A DNA stretch of 64,000 nucleotides. Source: JAEUQQ01 sp963697285 (GTDB lineage Bacteria > Acidobacteriota > Vicinamibacteria > Vicinamibacterales > JAFNAJ01). The DNA lies in NCBI GenBank assembly GCA_963697285.1, contig CAVONI010000005.1, forward strand, positions 1-64,000, written 5' to 3'. Made by a program: the position numbers and the translations under genes. The notes beneath the pieces are model-generated. The model did not search any database. It was given only the letters and a program-made list of their open reading frames with translations, and had not been told where the DNA came from. Below, in pieces: positions 50,836-60,714 of this stretch; the first letter of the stretch is position 1; each line of letters opens with the position of its first letter.

Positions 50836-51024
50836 CGCGCCAGCCCGGTCGAAGGATACACGACGGCCGCGCGTGCCTGGCGAGTGGGCGTGCCTGTTGC
50901 GAGTGGGCGTGCCTTGCGGCGTGATCGGCATCGTGGATACTCTCTGTCGCGCACACGGCCGTGTCACGTGCCTCCGATGACGTCCCTGCGGCGCACGCCA
51001 CGGCGCACATCCGACGAGGCAGCG

Positions 51025-52602
51025 ATGACGCCACTCACGCGACGCGAGTTCACCATCCTGGCGGGGTCTGCGCCGCTCGCGGCGGCGCGGGCCCTGTCGG
51101 CGGGCGGCGATGTGGGACGCCTGGGCGGTGGCGCTCACGACATCACCATCCTGTACACGAACGACTTCCACAGCGCCTTCGAGCCGATCCCCGCGTACTG
51201 GCTGCGTGGCTCACCGCGCCTCGGCGGGGCCGCGCACCTGGCGGCGCTCGTGGAGCGTGAACGCGCAGCGGCGACGACGAGCTTCCTGCTCGACTCCGGC
51301 GACATGTTCACGGGCACGCTGTCGCGGCTCACCGAGGGCGAGGCCCTGCTCGAGATGATGACGCTCATGCGCTACGACGCCATGGGCGTGGGCAACCACG
51401 AATTCGACTACGGCTGGCAGGCGTTCGATCGCGGGATCACGCGCGTGGCGTTCCCGACGCTCTGCTGCAACATCCGCCATCGCGGCACCGGCGTCCGCTT
51501 CTGCCGGCCGTCCACGATTCTGGAACGCAACGGTGCGCGGCTCGGCGTCATCGGCGTGATGGGCCTCCGCGCCGCCCATCGCACGATCATGCCGTCGAAG
51601 GTCGCGGAACTCGAGTTCACCGACCCAGTCGAGGAGACCACGCGCTGCGTGCGCGACCTGCGCGAGACGGTCGACGTCATCGTCGTGCTCGCGCACCAGG
51701 GCCTGCCAGGACCGATGCAGACCGATGCCGAGAACGACTCCGAGGTGCAGCGCCCGCTCGACGAGGATCTCGCGTTCTGCGGCGCCGTGCCGGGCATCGA
51801 CGTGTACATCGCCGCGCACTCGCATCACGGCCTCGACGAGCCGCTGGTCCATCCCGACACCGGCACGCTCATCACGCAGACCTACGGCTACGGCACGCGG
51901 CTCGGGCGCGTGCGCCTGCGCATCGACGGCCGCCGCGTCAAGCAGCACGAGATCGCGTTGCTGAAGGTCTGGAGCGACGAGTTGCCCGCCCACGCCGGCG
52001 TCGCCGCACGGCTGGCGCACTACCGCGGGGCCGTCGCCGACCAGGTCGGGCCGCCGATCGGCCGGGCCGCCGAGCGCATCACGCGGAAATACCGGCGTGA
52101 ATCACCGCTCGGATCCCTCATCACCGACGTGATGCGTCAACGCGCGCGCGCCGACGTGGCGCTCACGAATGCCGGCGGGCTCCGCGCCGATCTGCCCGAG
52201 GGCACGCTCGATCGGGGACACGTGCTCGACGCGTTCCCGTTTCTCAACGATCTCGTGACGGTCGAACTGCCCGGCCGCTCGCTCCGATCGGTGATGGAGC
52301 AGGGATTCTCGCTCGACGCGGGGATGGTGCAGGCGTCGGGCCTGCGCGCGCGCTACGATCTCGCGCGTCCCGTCGGCGAACGACTCGTCGACATGCACAT
52401 CGGCGGCCTGCCGCTGGACGAGGCCCACACCTACCGCGTGGCGACGAACAGCTTCCTGGCCGAAGGCGGCGACGGGTATGCCGGCTTCACCGACGGCCGC
52501 GTCGTTTCGCGCGATGCCGTGCTCAGCGACGTCCTCGCCGACCACATCAAGACCACGGTGACGATCACGCCGCCGCCCGGCGGCCGACTGATCGCGGTGT
52601 GA
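51025..52602 (+). CDS. 5'-nucleotidase / metallophosphoesterase, Tat-exported
   Basis: A protein of 525 residues with a twin-arginine signal (TRREFTILAGSAPLAAARALS). The N-terminal calcineurin-like domain has ILYTNDFHS, LDSGDMFTG, VGNHEFDYG, VLAHQG and AAHSHHG, the five metal motifs of UshA-type enzymes. The C-terminal 5'-nucleotidase domain follows, with ESPLGSLITDVMR, TNAGGLRADLP and the substrate-binding TNSFLAEGGDGY. It would remove phosphate from nucleotides or related compounds in the periplasm. ATG 51025 has a GAGGC site upstream; ATG 50977 would bury the Tat motif deeper. Confidence 0.9.
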   Translation: MTPLTRREFTILAGSAPLAAARALSAGGDVGRLGGGAHDITILYTNDFHSAFEPIPAYWLRGSPRLGGAAHLAALVERERAAATTSFLLDSGDMFTGTLSRLTEGEALLEMMTLMRYDAMGVGNHEFDYGWQAFDRGITRVAFPTLCCNIRHRGTGVRFCRPSTILERNGARLGVIGVMGLRAAHRTIMPSKVAELEFTDPVEETTRCVRDLRETVDVIVVLAHQGLPGPMQTDAENDSEVQRPLDEDLAFCGAVPGIDVYIAAHSHHGLDEPLVHPDTGTLITQTYGYGTRLGRVRLRIDGRRVKQHEIALLKVWSDELPAHAGVAARLAHYRGAVADQVGPPIGRAAERITRKYRRESPLGSLITDVMRQRARADVALTNAGGLRADLPEGTLDRGHVLDAFPFLNDLVTVELPGRSLRSVMEQGFSLDAGMVQASGLRARYDLARPVGERLVDMHIGGLPLDEAHTYRVATNSFLAEGGDGYAGFTDGRVVSRDAVLSDVLADHIKTTVTITPPPGGRLIAV

Positions 52603-52646
52603 CCACCGGCCACGGGCAGCCTTGCCCGCGGCGCTCGACCTACACC

Positions 52647-54185
52647 TCAGACGAGGCCCAGCACCGGGCAGAGAATGCGCAGTCCCACGAGCACGATGAC
52701 GAAGGCGATGGCGTCGAGCAGCACGCCCATCCTGACCATGTCCATGAGCCGCACGAGGCCCGTCCCGTAGACGATCGCGTTCGGCGGCGTCGAGATCGGC
52801 AACATGAAGGCCATGCTCGCTCCGAGCGCCACGGCCAGCGCCGGCGGCACCGGGTTGAGGCCGGCGACCTGGCACATCGAGATCACGACCGGCACGAGCA
52901 TGTTCGTCGCGGCCGTGTTCGACGTGATCTCGGTCAGCATGATGCTGAGCCCGACCGCGAGGGCGGTGACCGTCCATAGCGAGTCGGCCCCGGTTGCGCC
53001 CACGAACATGAGCCCGATCCGCTCGGCGAGGCCGGTCCTGAACATCTGCTCGCCCATGGCGAGCCCGCCCCCGAAGAGCAGGATGGTGCCCCAGTCGATC
53101 TGACTCGCCTGCTGCCAGCCCAGTGCGAACTCGCGCCGTGGCCAGTTGACCGGGAGCACGAAGAGCAGCGACGCCGCGACGATCGCCACGACGCCTTCGT
53201 CGAGCCGCGAGACGAGCGACCCGATCGGCGAGGTCCTGTCGCCGACGAGGGCGAACACGCCGGGCAGGATCCAGAGGGTGGCCGCGGTCGCGAACGCGAC
53301 GAGGCAGAGCACCTGGCCGCGCGTCCACGGTGCAGACGCCACCGGAGCCGACGGCGTGGGCGCCACAGCCTCGGGGCTGACGCCGCTCCTGGAGGCAAAC
53401 CACGCCGAGACCAGGTGGAGCGCCACGCCGACGCACACGGCGATCGGCACGCCGATGGCCATCCACGTGAGGAAGTCGATCTTCACGTGGACGAGACGCT
53501 CGAGCAATCCTATGGCAATGAGGTTGGGTGGCGTGCCGACGGGCGTCATCAGGCCGCCGATCGAGGCGCCGTACGCGAGCACGAGCAGGAAGGTGCTCGT
53601 GTACTGGCGCCCCGCCGTCGCAACTGACAGCCCCACCGACGACAGCACGCCCAGCGTGATGGGCGTGACCATTGCGGCCGTGGCGGTATTGCTCATCCAC
53701 GCCGAGACCAGCATCACGAAGCTGAGGAGGGCAATCCGCGTGCGTCGCAGGTTGCCGCTGATAGACCGCAGGCCAAGGAGGCTGGCGGCCGCGCGCTGGT
53801 CGAGCCCGTGGACCGTGATGGCCTGCCCGATCATGAAGCTGCCGATGAACAGGAAGATCACCGGGTTCGCGAAGGGCGCAAATGCCTGCTGCGCGCTCGT
53901 CACGCCGGTCAGCACCATCAGTGCGCTGCCGATCAACGCCGTCACCGGGATCGGGATCGCCTCGGTGATCCACCACACGACCACCAGCGACACCACCGCG
54001 GCCAGGGCGTGGGCTTCCACCGAGATGCCGGTGAGTGGCGCCTGCGACACCACGATCGCGACCAGCGGCCCGAGGAACAGGCCCACCGTCCGGCGGATCC
54101 TCTCGAATCTCGCCTCTGCGGCCGAAATTGCACTCATGCCGTGCCCGAGGGTTGGGTCCTGGGCCCCGGCCGCTGACGTCGACAC
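52647..54185 (-). CDS. SLC13/DASS-family sodium-coupled anion transporter
   Basis: A membrane protein of about 512 residues with 10-12 hydrophobic segments. Both SNT motifs of the divalent-anion:Na+ symporter family are present (VSAWMSNTATAAM and TEITSNTAATNM), each at a hairpin tip where Na+ and dicarboxylate or sulfate bind. PVGTPPNLI and ISTPPNAIVYG repeat the two-fold inverted topology. The GTG start at 54185 has GGGAGG seven bases upstream and is preferred over ATG 54137. It is the last of three minus-strand genes after the sensor kinase and response regulator (72-bp gap), so it may be under their control. The substrate (succinate-like dicarboxylate or sulfate) is not decided. Confidence 0.9.
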   Translation of the reverse strand: MSTSAAGAQDPTLGHGMSAISAAEARFERIRRTVGLFLGPLVAIVVSQAPLTGISVEAHALAAVVSLVVVWWITEAIPIPVTALIGSALMVLTGVTSAQQAFAPFANPVIFLFIGSFMIGQAITVHGLDQRAAASLLGLRSISGNLRRTRIALLSFVMLVSAWMSNTATAAMVTPITLGVLSSVGLSVATAGRQYTSTFLLVLAYGASIGGLMTPVGTPPNLIAIGLLERLVHVKIDFLTWMAIGVPIAVCVGVALHLVSAWFASRSGVSPEAVAPTPSAPVASAPWTRGQVLCLVAFATAATLWILPGVFALVGDRTSPIGSLVSRLDEGVVAIVAASLLFVLPVNWPRREFALGWQQASQIDWGTILLFGGGLAMGEQMFRTGLAERIGLMFVGATGADSLWTVTALAVGLSIMLTEITSNTAATNMLVPVVISMCQVAGLNPVPPALAVALGASMAFMLPISTPPNAIVYGTGLVRLMDMVRMGVLLDAIAFVIVLVGLRILCPVLGLV

Positions 54186-54257
54186 GATGCACCCTCCCGC
54201 GGCAGACCTGCGGCGCACTCAACGCTAACACAGGCCGAGGTTCGCGTCGGGTCGGGC

Positions 54258-54950
54258 CTACGGGATGTGCACGATGCCGCGCCTCAGTGCCACCTGCACG
54301 GCCGCGGTGCGATCGCTGACATTCAGCTTCGCGAAGATGTTCTTGATGTGCACCTGCACCGTGCCCTCGCTGTTGCCGAGCGAGGCGGCGATCTCCTTGT
54401 TGCGCAGGCCCTGCATCATCAACTCCATGACCTCTACCTCGCGTGGCGTCAGCACGCGCTGCGTCGATCGCTCGGCGAGGCGCGCCTCGACGTCCGGGTG
54501 CACCGGGCGCCGCCCTGACTGCACTTCCCTGATCTCGCGAATCAGGTCGTCAGAGAGCGTGTCCTTCAGCAGATAGGTGGCGGCACCCGCCTGCAGGGCG
54601 CGATAGATGTCTTCGTCGCCGTCGTACATCGTCAGGACGATCACGCGGGCACGTGGGTCCTCGCGGCGGATGGCCTCGATCGCCTGCGTGCCGCTGGATC
54701 CGCGCAGGCGCAGGTCCATCAGCGTCACGTCGGGGCGATGACGCGTGAACATCTCGATCGCGCCCTCGACCGTCGCGGCCGACGCGATCACCTCCATGTC
54801 GGGCTGCTGGTTGACGATCAGGGCAATGCCTTCGCGCACGATGCTGTGATCATCGACACAGAGGATGCGGATCCTCGGCGGCGCCGCCCCCGACGACGGG
54901 TCCGGCTCCTGGCGACTCGCCTCGGTGAGTGACGTGCGTTCAACAGTCAT
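54258..54950 (-). CDS. NarL/FixJ-family response regulator
   Basis: A protein of 230 residues with a receiver domain (acid pair in CVDDHS at 33-34, phosphoacceptor Asp79 in DVTLMDLRL, VIVLTMYDGDED, conserved Lys in YLLKDTL) and a LuxR-type helix-turn-helix (LTPREVEVMELMMQGLRNKEIAASLGNSEGTVQVHIKNIFAKL, given here by its LTPRE and NKEIA elements). It is encoded 35 bp after the sensor kinase. ATG 54950 follows GAGG; an upstream TTG at 54989 is less likely. NarL-type regulators bind paired heptamers with a 2-bp gap; two such boxes occur upstream of nearby genes at 58050 and 60715. Confidence 0.92.
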   Translation of the reverse strand: MTVERTSLTEASRQEPDPSSGAAPPRIRILCVDDHSIVREGIALIVNQQPDMEVIASAATVEGAIEMFTRHRPDVTLMDLRLRGSSGTQAIEAIRREDPRARVIVLTMYDGDEDIYRALQAGAATYLLKDTLSDDLIREIREVQSGRRPVHPDVEARLAERSTQRVLTPREVEVMELMMQGLRNKEIAASLGNSEGTVQVHIKNIFAKLNVSDRTAAVQVALRRGIVHIP

Positions 54951-54985
54951 CGCGGTCCTCGCGGCGGGCTCGCGCCCGGATTCGG

Positions 54986-57919
54986 TCAACTGGACGCGCG
55001 CATCGGGATGCGCGCTTCGATCACCGTGCCTGCATGCGGTGCCGTCGTCAGGACGAGCACGCCGCCCGCCTGCTCGGCCCGCTCCCGCATGCTCACGAGG
55101 CCGTAGTGGCCGCCGCTCGCCGATGTGTCGTGGCGGGTGGCGTCGAAGCCCCGGCCGTTGTCGGCGACTCGCAGCACGACCGACTCCGGGTCGTAGCGCA
55201 GATCGACCGACACGACGCTGGCGTGGGCGTGAATGGCGGAGTTGCGCACGGCCTCGTGGCAGATGCGCAGCAACTGCTCGCCGGTGGCCGCCGACGAGGC
55301 CTGGGGTACCCCGTGCTGCGCGAACTCGACGTCAACGGGCAGGCCAGCGGCCGCGCGCTCGGCCGATTCGCGCATGGCCGTCGCGAGGTCGCGCATGTCG
55401 AGCCGCGGCGTCCGCAGGTTCCAGATCGACTGCCGGGCGTCCCGGATGTATTCCTCGACCTGCTTGCGCATGCGCACGAGTTCCTGGCGGATGGGTGATG
55501 ACGGATCGAGGTGGCCCGACAGGCCGTCGAACTGCAGCGCGACGCCAACGAGGCTCTGCAGCAGCGTGTCGTGGATTTCGCGGCTCAGGCGGACGCGTTC
55601 GCCGATCAGCAGCGCGAACTGGCGCCGGATGCGTCGCACGCGCAGTTGCCACACGCTCCAGCCCCCGACGCCAAGCGCCACCGCACAGAGGCTGGCGAAC
55701 AGGTAGGTCTGGTAGAACATCGGTTGAATCGAGAAATCCCAGACGGCCGACGCCTCGGTCCACGAGCCGTCGGTCGTGTTGGCCACCACGTGAAACCGGT
55801 ACGACCGTGGCGGCAGATGCGTGTAGAGCGCCTCGCGGCGCGTGCCCGCGTCGATCCATTCGGCGTCGAACCCCTCGAGGCGGTACTTGAACCGGGTGTT
55901 CATCGCCGTGGTCAGGTCGAGGGCCGTGTAGTCGATTTCCAGCCGTGCGGTCCGCGCCGGCAGTGACACGGTCGAGCCCGCCGGCAGCGTACGCTCGTCG
56001 ACCACCACGCGCTCGATCTTCACGGGCGCCGGCCGCCGCGGCTGCTTCAGGCTGCGGGGATCCAGCGACGTCAGTCCCCGGCCGGTGACGAACCACAATC
56101 GTCCGTCGCGCGCGAGCACGGTGCTCGGTCCGCCGAACGAAATCGGCATCCCGGCGAGGCCGTCGGCCGCGTCGAACACGCTGATGCTCACCATGTGCGA
56201 CGGATCCGCGATCGCCTTGTCGAGTTCGTCACGACGCGCACAGACGATGCCGGAGGCAGTCGCGAGCCACAGGTCGTGATCGGCGTCCTCGAGGATCGAT
56301 GAGACCCCGCCGCGGAAGCCGGGCGCCTGGTTGAAGCGGACGAACCGCGCTCCGTCGAAGCGGCTCAATCCCCCGTAACTGCCTACCCAGATCACGTGGC
56401 GCGAATCCTCGAAGACCGTCAGGTAAGGGCCTGCCGTGAGACCCTCCTGCGGGCCGAACGAGTGCACGGTCCCCGACTCGTCGAGCATCCCGAGGCGGCC
56501 CGCGGCCGACGCGAACCACAACCGGCCACGCCGGTCGGGAAAGAGCGACGTCAGCTTCAGCGTTGCGAACTCGGCGACCGGCTCGAATTCGTCGGGGCGG
56601 CGCGGGTCCCAACGAAGGAGGCCATGGTCCCGTTCCGACAGCCAGAGCGCGCCACCCGGCGCCGGGGCGACTGCGCTGACGCGACTGAGACGCGCGGCAC
56701 CACCGGCGATGCGGAACCACCGCGGGTCGTCGCCGAGGCGCAACACACCGGCATCGGTCACGACCCACAGCGAGCCGTGCGTGTCGCTGCGCATCGCGCG
56801 AATGCGGGCTCCCGTCGGAAGCAGCGGCGTGGAGCCTGCGTCTCGCGCGTTGCGCGCGAACGACAGCAAGGCGTCAGCCGTCGCGGCCCAGACAGTGCCA
56901 TCGGCGGTGGATGCGACGGCTTCGACGAGGCCGAGGTTGGTCATCGGCTTGACGCGCGGCTTGCGCAGCCGGATGAGCCCGTCTCCTGCCCCCGCCCAGA
57001 TGTTGCCGTCTCGATCCTCGAACAGGGTCCGCGCGCCGGAGACACGCGTCTTCTCGAGTGCCGTGCGCCGGCCGGCACCATCGTGTCGGCTCCGCCAGAG
57101 GCCCTCGCCCATGGTCGCGACCCAGAGGCAGCCTTCGCGGTCGAACAGCAGGCGGTTGCCGCGTCCACGGTCGGTGCCGCGAGTGACCGGCACGGGGTCG
57201 CCGAGGCGCCTGAAGGCGACGAGCGGATCCGTCATCCACACGCGGCCGGCCGCGTCCTCGCCGAAGGCCCTGAAGGTCGGCGCGACATCGTTCAGCGCAT
57301 CGACCTGGTCAAACCCCTCGACGCCGGTGGCACGACGATAGACGCCGAGATTCGTCCCGACGAGCAGGTTGCCCGGCCGATCGACGTAGAGGCTGTCGAT
57401 GCGTGCTTCCGACAACCCTGCCTTACGCCCCGCGGCCTCCCAGTGATCGCCCGCCAGCACATACAGGCCGCGCGTGGTGCCGGCCCAGAAGCGACCGTCA
57501 CGATCCTCGACCAGCGCGGTGACGATGGTACGAGGCAGGCCATGTGCCTCGCTGTAATTCTTCAGGGTGTGATCGGCGATGCGGCTCACACCGCCCGTTT
57601 CGGCGAAGCCGATCCACAGGCTGCCATCGCGGGCGGTGTAGACGGTGCGCACCGAGGCACGCGGCAACAGGACCTCGCCGACGGCCTCGACGGCGGTGAA
57701 CTGCACGCCGTCGAAGCGCACCAGTCCCCCGTTGGTGCCCAGCCACAGGTATCCTTCGCGATCCTGCGCCAGCGACCAGATCACGTCGGAGGGCAGGCCG
57801 TCCTTCGTCGTCCACGACGTGATCACGTAGTCGGACAGCGACACGGCCGCAGCCGAGCCGGCGATCACGAACGACGTCGCCATCACGAGGACGACACGAA
57901 CGAGACGGACCCAGGGCAT
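54986..57919 (-). CDS. Two-component sensor histidine kinase with beta-propeller periplasmic domain
   Basis: A sensor of 977 residues. It has a signal or first membrane helix (LVRVVLVMATSFVIAGSAAA), then about 14 propeller blades of the two-component-regulator type (WTTKDGLPSDVIWSLAQDREGYLWLGTNGGLVRFDG and relatives; two seven-bladed propellers are expected for this class). A Y_Y_Y domain (FKYRLEGFDAEWIDAG) follows, then a transmembrane helix (about 745-765), a HisKA_3 domain with phospho-His783 (RLSREIHDTLLQSL), and a HATPase domain (HEAVRNSAIHAHAS, VADNGRGFD, GLVSMRERAEQAGG). The propeller probably senses an extracellular ligand. It is co-directional with its regulator. The class is common in Acidobacteria and Bacteroidetes near uptake genes. 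Confidence 0.9.
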   Translation of the reverse strand: MPWVRLVRVVLVMATSFVIAGSAAAVSLSDYVITSWTTKDGLPSDVIWSLAQDREGYLWLGTNGGLVRFDGVQFTAVEAVGEVLLPRASVRTVYTARDGSLWIGFAETGGVSRIADHTLKNYSEAHGLPRTIVTALVEDRDGRFWAGTTRGLYVLAGDHWEAAGRKAGLSEARIDSLYVDRPGNLLVGTNLGVYRRATGVEGFDQVDALNDVAPTFRAFGEDAAGRVWMTDPLVAFRRLGDPVPVTRGTDRGRGNRLLFDREGCLWVATMGEGLWRSRHDGAGRRTALEKTRVSGARTLFEDRDGNIWAGAGDGLIRLRKPRVKPMTNLGLVEAVASTADGTVWAATADALLSFARNARDAGSTPLLPTGARIRAMRSDTHGSLWVVTDAGVLRLGDDPRWFRIAGGAARLSRVSAVAPAPGGALWLSERDHGLLRWDPRRPDEFEPVAEFATLKLTSLFPDRRGRLWFASAAGRLGMLDESGTVHSFGPQEGLTAGPYLTVFEDSRHVIWVGSYGGLSRFDGARFVRFNQAPGFRGGVSSILEDADHDLWLATASGIVCARRDELDKAIADPSHMVSISVFDAADGLAGMPISFGGPSTVLARDGRLWFVTGRGLTSLDPRSLKQPRRPAPVKIERVVVDERTLPAGSTVSLPARTARLEIDYTALDLTTAMNTRFKYRLEGFDAEWIDAGTRREALYTHLPPRSYRFHVVANTTDGSWTEASAVWDFSIQPMFYQTYLFASLCAVALGVGGWSVWQLRVRRIRRQFALLIGERVRLSREIHDTLLQSLVGVALQFDGLSGHLDPSSPIRQELVRMRKQVEEYIRDARQSIWNLRTPRLDMRDLATAMRESAERAAAGLPVDVEFAQHGVPQASSAATGEQLLRICHEAVRNSAIHAHASVVSVDLRYDPESVVLRVADNGRGFDATRHDTSASGGHYGLVSMRERAEQAGGVLVLTTAPHAGTVIEARIPMRASS

Positions 57920-58049
57920 CACACCACCGGACGACAGGGAGCGCGCCCGGCGACCGGGTGCGCGAGCCACCAACTCACATGTTCGGGAACAGGATCAGAG
58001 GCTACGCGCGTGCCGGGCGTCGGTCAAGGCGCGATCGCAGGCTCATGCC

Positions 58050-58095
58050 TACCCAATTCGGGGTATTGCCGCCCGTGGGCGCATCGACTAGAACT
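58050..58095 (+). promoter_or_regulatory. NarL-like 7-2-7 box and promoter (copy 1, MBL-fold gene)
   Basis: TACCCAATTCGGGGTA (58050-58065) is an inverted pair of heptamers TACCCAA and TACCCCG separated by two bases. A -10-like TAGAACT lies at 58089-58095, starting 39 bp after the box starts, so the box covers the -35 position as expected for an activator. The surrounding 21 bp agree at 20 positions with the copy at 60714-60734. The adjacent NarL-family regulator is the candidate protein. The box lies between the divergent sensor-kinase and MBL-fold genes. Confidence 0.7.
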
Positions 58096-58201
58096 GCGGC
58101 ACACGCTACCGAATGATCGACGCGTCCGCTGTGTGACGGAGTGGCGCGCGTTGCCTGGAGATCCTGCGCCGGTCGCCGACCGGGCCCCTGGAGGAGTCGT
58201 G

Positions 58202-59302
58202 ATGGACACGCACCAGCAATTCGCCCGGCCGCAGCTCACCCGACGCGACGCCCTTCGGCTCGGCATCTCGGCTGGAGTCGTGGCCGCCTCGGCACTCACC
58301 CGCGAACTCGGGCGTGCGCCGGTCCACGCGCAGGGACTCCCGCAGGCCTATTCCGCGCCTCCGAATCCGGCGTTTCCGATGCCGCCCACGTGGGACACCG
58401 AACTGCGCGAGTTGGCCCCGAACGTGTACGCCTACATCCAGGCGGGCGGGCCGGGCCGCAACAACGTCTCGGTGAGCGACGCAGGCATCATCGTCGGCGA
58501 GGACGGTGTCATGGTGATCGACGCCCTGGCGGCGCCGATGCACGCGAAGAACTTCATCGAGGCCATCAGGAAGGTCACCGACAAGCCGTTCCGCCACCTG
58601 ATCAACACGCACCACCACGGCGATCACATCAACGGCAACCAGTACTTCACGCCGGCCGAGATCATCAGCCACCCCTATTGCCGCGAGGAAGTGCTGAAGG
58701 TCGTCAACGGCCCGCCGCTCTGGGCCAGGCGCGAGGGATGGGCCGACGGCACCGAGGTGCGCACGATCCTGCCTCCGGTCACGACGATCGAGCACAAGAC
58801 GACGTACTACTACGGCAAGAACGTCGTGGAAGTCTTCCCGATGCTGCCCGCGCACACCTATGGCGACCTGGTTGTCTACCTGCCGCAGCACAAGATCCTC
58901 TTCGCGGGCGACATCGCCTTCTTCTACGTCGCGCCGTTCTGCCAGAACGCGCACCCGTCGAAGTGGATCGACGTCGTCGACGAGATCGTGAACAAGATGG
59001 ACGTGACGACGATCGTGCCCGGGCACGGGCCGATCGGCGGCAAGCCGTTGATGGCCGAGATGGGCGACTACCTCCGGATCCTGAGGACCGAGGCACGCAA
59101 GCGCTACGACGCGAAGATGAGCGCGGGGAAGGCAGCGGCCGAGATCCGCCTGGGCAAGTTCGAGAACTGGATCGGCCCCGAGCGCATCATCATGGACACG
59201 GCGCGGTTCTACGCGGAGTTCAGCGGGACGCTCACCCCGGCGGTGGATGGCGAGGGCATCAGGAAGGCGACCGAGGAATACAACGCCATCAAGAAGGGCT
59301 AG
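58202..59302 (+). CDS. Metallo-beta-lactamase-fold hydrolase, Tat-exported
   Basis: A protein of 366 residues with a Tat signal (LTRRDALRLGISAGVVAASALT). The MBL zinc site HxHxDH is intact at 137-142 (THHHGDHING), with further ligands in LPAHTYGDLVVYLP, LFAGDIAF (Asp) and TTIVPGHGPIGG (His). This form, with a C-terminal helical tail, resembles quinoprotein-relay SoxH/CphA-like and alkyl-sulfatase-like enzymes; the substrate is unknown. GGAGG lies upstream of ATG 58202. It is the first gene after the NarL-like box and is followed within 34 bp by the CoA-transferase pair, suggesting one operon. Confidence 0.85.
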   Translation: MDTHQQFARPQLTRRDALRLGISAGVVAASALTRELGRAPVHAQGLPQAYSAPPNPAFPMPPTWDTELRELAPNVYAYIQAGGPGRNNVSVSDAGIIVGEDGVMVIDALAAPMHAKNFIEAIRKVTDKPFRHLINTHHHGDHINGNQYFTPAEIISHPYCREEVLKVVNGPPLWARREGWADGTEVRTILPPVTTIEHKTTYYYGKNVVEVFPMLPAHTYGDLVVYLPQHKILFAGDIAFFYVAPFCQNAHPSKWIDVVDEIVNKMDVTTIVPGHGPIGGKPLMAEMGDYLRILRTEARKRYDAKMSAGKAAAEIRLGKFENWIGPERIIMDTARFYAEFSGTLTPAVDGEGIRKATEEYNAIKKG

Positions 59303-59336
59303 CAGCGCCATCCGGCAGGGGTGCGACACACACACC

Positions 59337-60035
59337 ATGACGAAAGTCGTCGCCGACGCCGATGCGGCCATTCACGACGTCCACGACGGCGTCACGCTGA
59401 TGATCGGGGGGTTCGGCCTCTGCGGCATACCCGAGCACTGCCTGGCCGCGCTCGTCCGCAAGGGCGTCCGCGACCTGACCTGCATCTCGAACAACGCTGG
59501 CGGTGACGACTTCGGCATCGGCCTGATGCTGCACCAGCGGCAGGTGCGGAAGATGATCTCGTCGTACGTCGGCGAGAACGCCGAGTTCGCGCGGCAACTC
59601 CTGAGCGGTGAACTGCTCGTCGAGTTGATCCCGCAGGGGACGCTGGCGACGCGCTGCCTGGCCGCGGGCTACGGCATCCCTGCGCTGTACACGCCGGCCG
59701 GCGTCGGGACGGAGGTCGCCGACGGCAAGGAGGTTCGGGCCTTCAACGGCAAGGATCACCTCCTCGAACACGCGTTCGACGCCGACTTCGCGCTCGTGAA
59801 GGCGTGGAAGGGCGACACGCACGGCAACCTCGTCTACCGGGCGACGGCGCGCAACTTCAACCCGCTGATGGCGATGGCGGGCAGGACGACCATCGCCGAG
59901 GTCGAGCACCTCGTGCCCGCGGGCGACCTCGACCCCGACGCGATCCACACGCCGGGCATCTACGTGCACCGCATCTTCGAGGGCCCCGCGTACGAGAAGC
60001 GGATCGAACACCGCACGGTTCGACCGCGCGAGTGA
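59337..60035 (+). CDS. 3-oxoacid CoA-transferase subunit A
   Basis: A subunit of 232 residues with the family I CoA-transferase alpha signatures: GVTLMIGGFGLCGIPE (GxGGFG-x2-G-x-P, about 17-32) and CISNNAGGDDFGIG, then AVRAFNGKDHLLE-type and KGDTHGNLVYRATARNFNP segments. With subunit B it moves CoA between succinate and a 3-oxoacid (acetoacetate, as in ScoAB, or 3-oxoadipate, as in PcaIJ). ATG 59337 lacks a strong ribosome site but is 34 bp from the MBL-fold gene. The B subunit follows after 11 bp. Confidence 0.92.
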   Translation: MTKVVADADAAIHDVHDGVTLMIGGFGLCGIPEHCLAALVRKGVRDLTCISNNAGGDDFGIGLMLHQRQVRKMISSYVGENAEFARQLLSGELLVELIPQGTLATRCLAAGYGIPALYTPAGVGTEVADGKEVRAFNGKDHLLEHAFDADFALVKAWKGDTHGNLVYRATARNFNPLMAMAGRTTIAEVEHLVPAGDLDPDAIHTPGIYVHRIFEGPAYEKRIEHRTVRPRE

Positions 60036-60046
60036 GGAGTTCCACG

Positions 60047-60703
60047 ATGCTCGACAAGGCGGGGATCGCGAGGCGCATCGCGCAGGAATTGCGCGACGGC
60101 TTCTACGTCAACCTGGGGATCGGCATTCCCACGCTCGTGGCCAACTACATCCCCCCGGGCGTCGAGGTGGTGCTGCAGTCAGAGAACGGCGTGCTCGGCG
60201 TGGGCCCGTTTCCGCTCGACGGCGACGAGGATCCCGACCTGATCAATGCCGGGAAGCAGACGATCACCACCGAGCGGGGCGCCGCGTTCTTCGACTCCGC
60301 GATGAGCTTCGGAATGATCCGGGCCGGCAAGGTCGACATCACCGTGCTCGGTGCCATGGAGGTCAGCGAGCAGGGCGACATCGCGAACTGGAAGATCCCA
60401 GGCAAGATGATCAAGGGCATGGGCGGCGCCATGGATCTCGTCGCCTCTGCCCGCAACATCATCGTCGCGATGCAGCACGTGAACCGGGCAGGTGAATCGA
60501 AGCTGCTGCCAGCGTGCACGCTTCCGCTCACCGGCCGCCGCTGCGTCACCCGCATCGTGACGGAGTTGGCGGTGATCGACGTCACGCCAGACGGGTTCCG
60601 GTTGGTCGAGCGTGCACCCGGCGTGACCATCGAGACGATCGTGGCGGCCACGGCGGGGCGCCTCGTGGTTCCCACCGACGTCGCGGAGATGCGCATCGCC
60701 TGA
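60047..60703 (+). CDS. 3-oxoacid CoA-transferase subunit B
   Basis: The partner subunit of 218 residues. It has GFYVNLGIGIPTLVANYIP and the catalytic glutamate Glu46 in LQSENGVLG (SENG motif), which forms the enzyme-CoA thioester. MSFGMIRAGKVDITVLGAMEVSEQGDIANWKIPGKMIKGMGGAMDL is represented by its GAMEVS and GMGGAMDL elements, as in ScoB/PcaJ. GAGGAG lies upstream of ATG 60047. Succinate as CoA acceptor product fits a dicarboxylate transporter (SLC13) in the neighbouring cluster, but no direct link is shown. Confidence 0.93.
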   Translation: MLDKAGIARRIAQELRDGFYVNLGIGIPTLVANYIPPGVEVVLQSENGVLGVGPFPLDGDEDPDLINAGKQTITTERGAAFFDSAMSFGMIRAGKVDITVLGAMEVSEQGDIANWKIPGKMIKGMGGAMDLVASARNIIVAMQHVNRAGESKLLPACTLPLTGRRCVTRIVTELAVIDVTPDGFRLVERAPGVTIETIVAATAGRLVVPTDVAEMRIA

Positions 60704-60714
60704 CGCGACCGAGC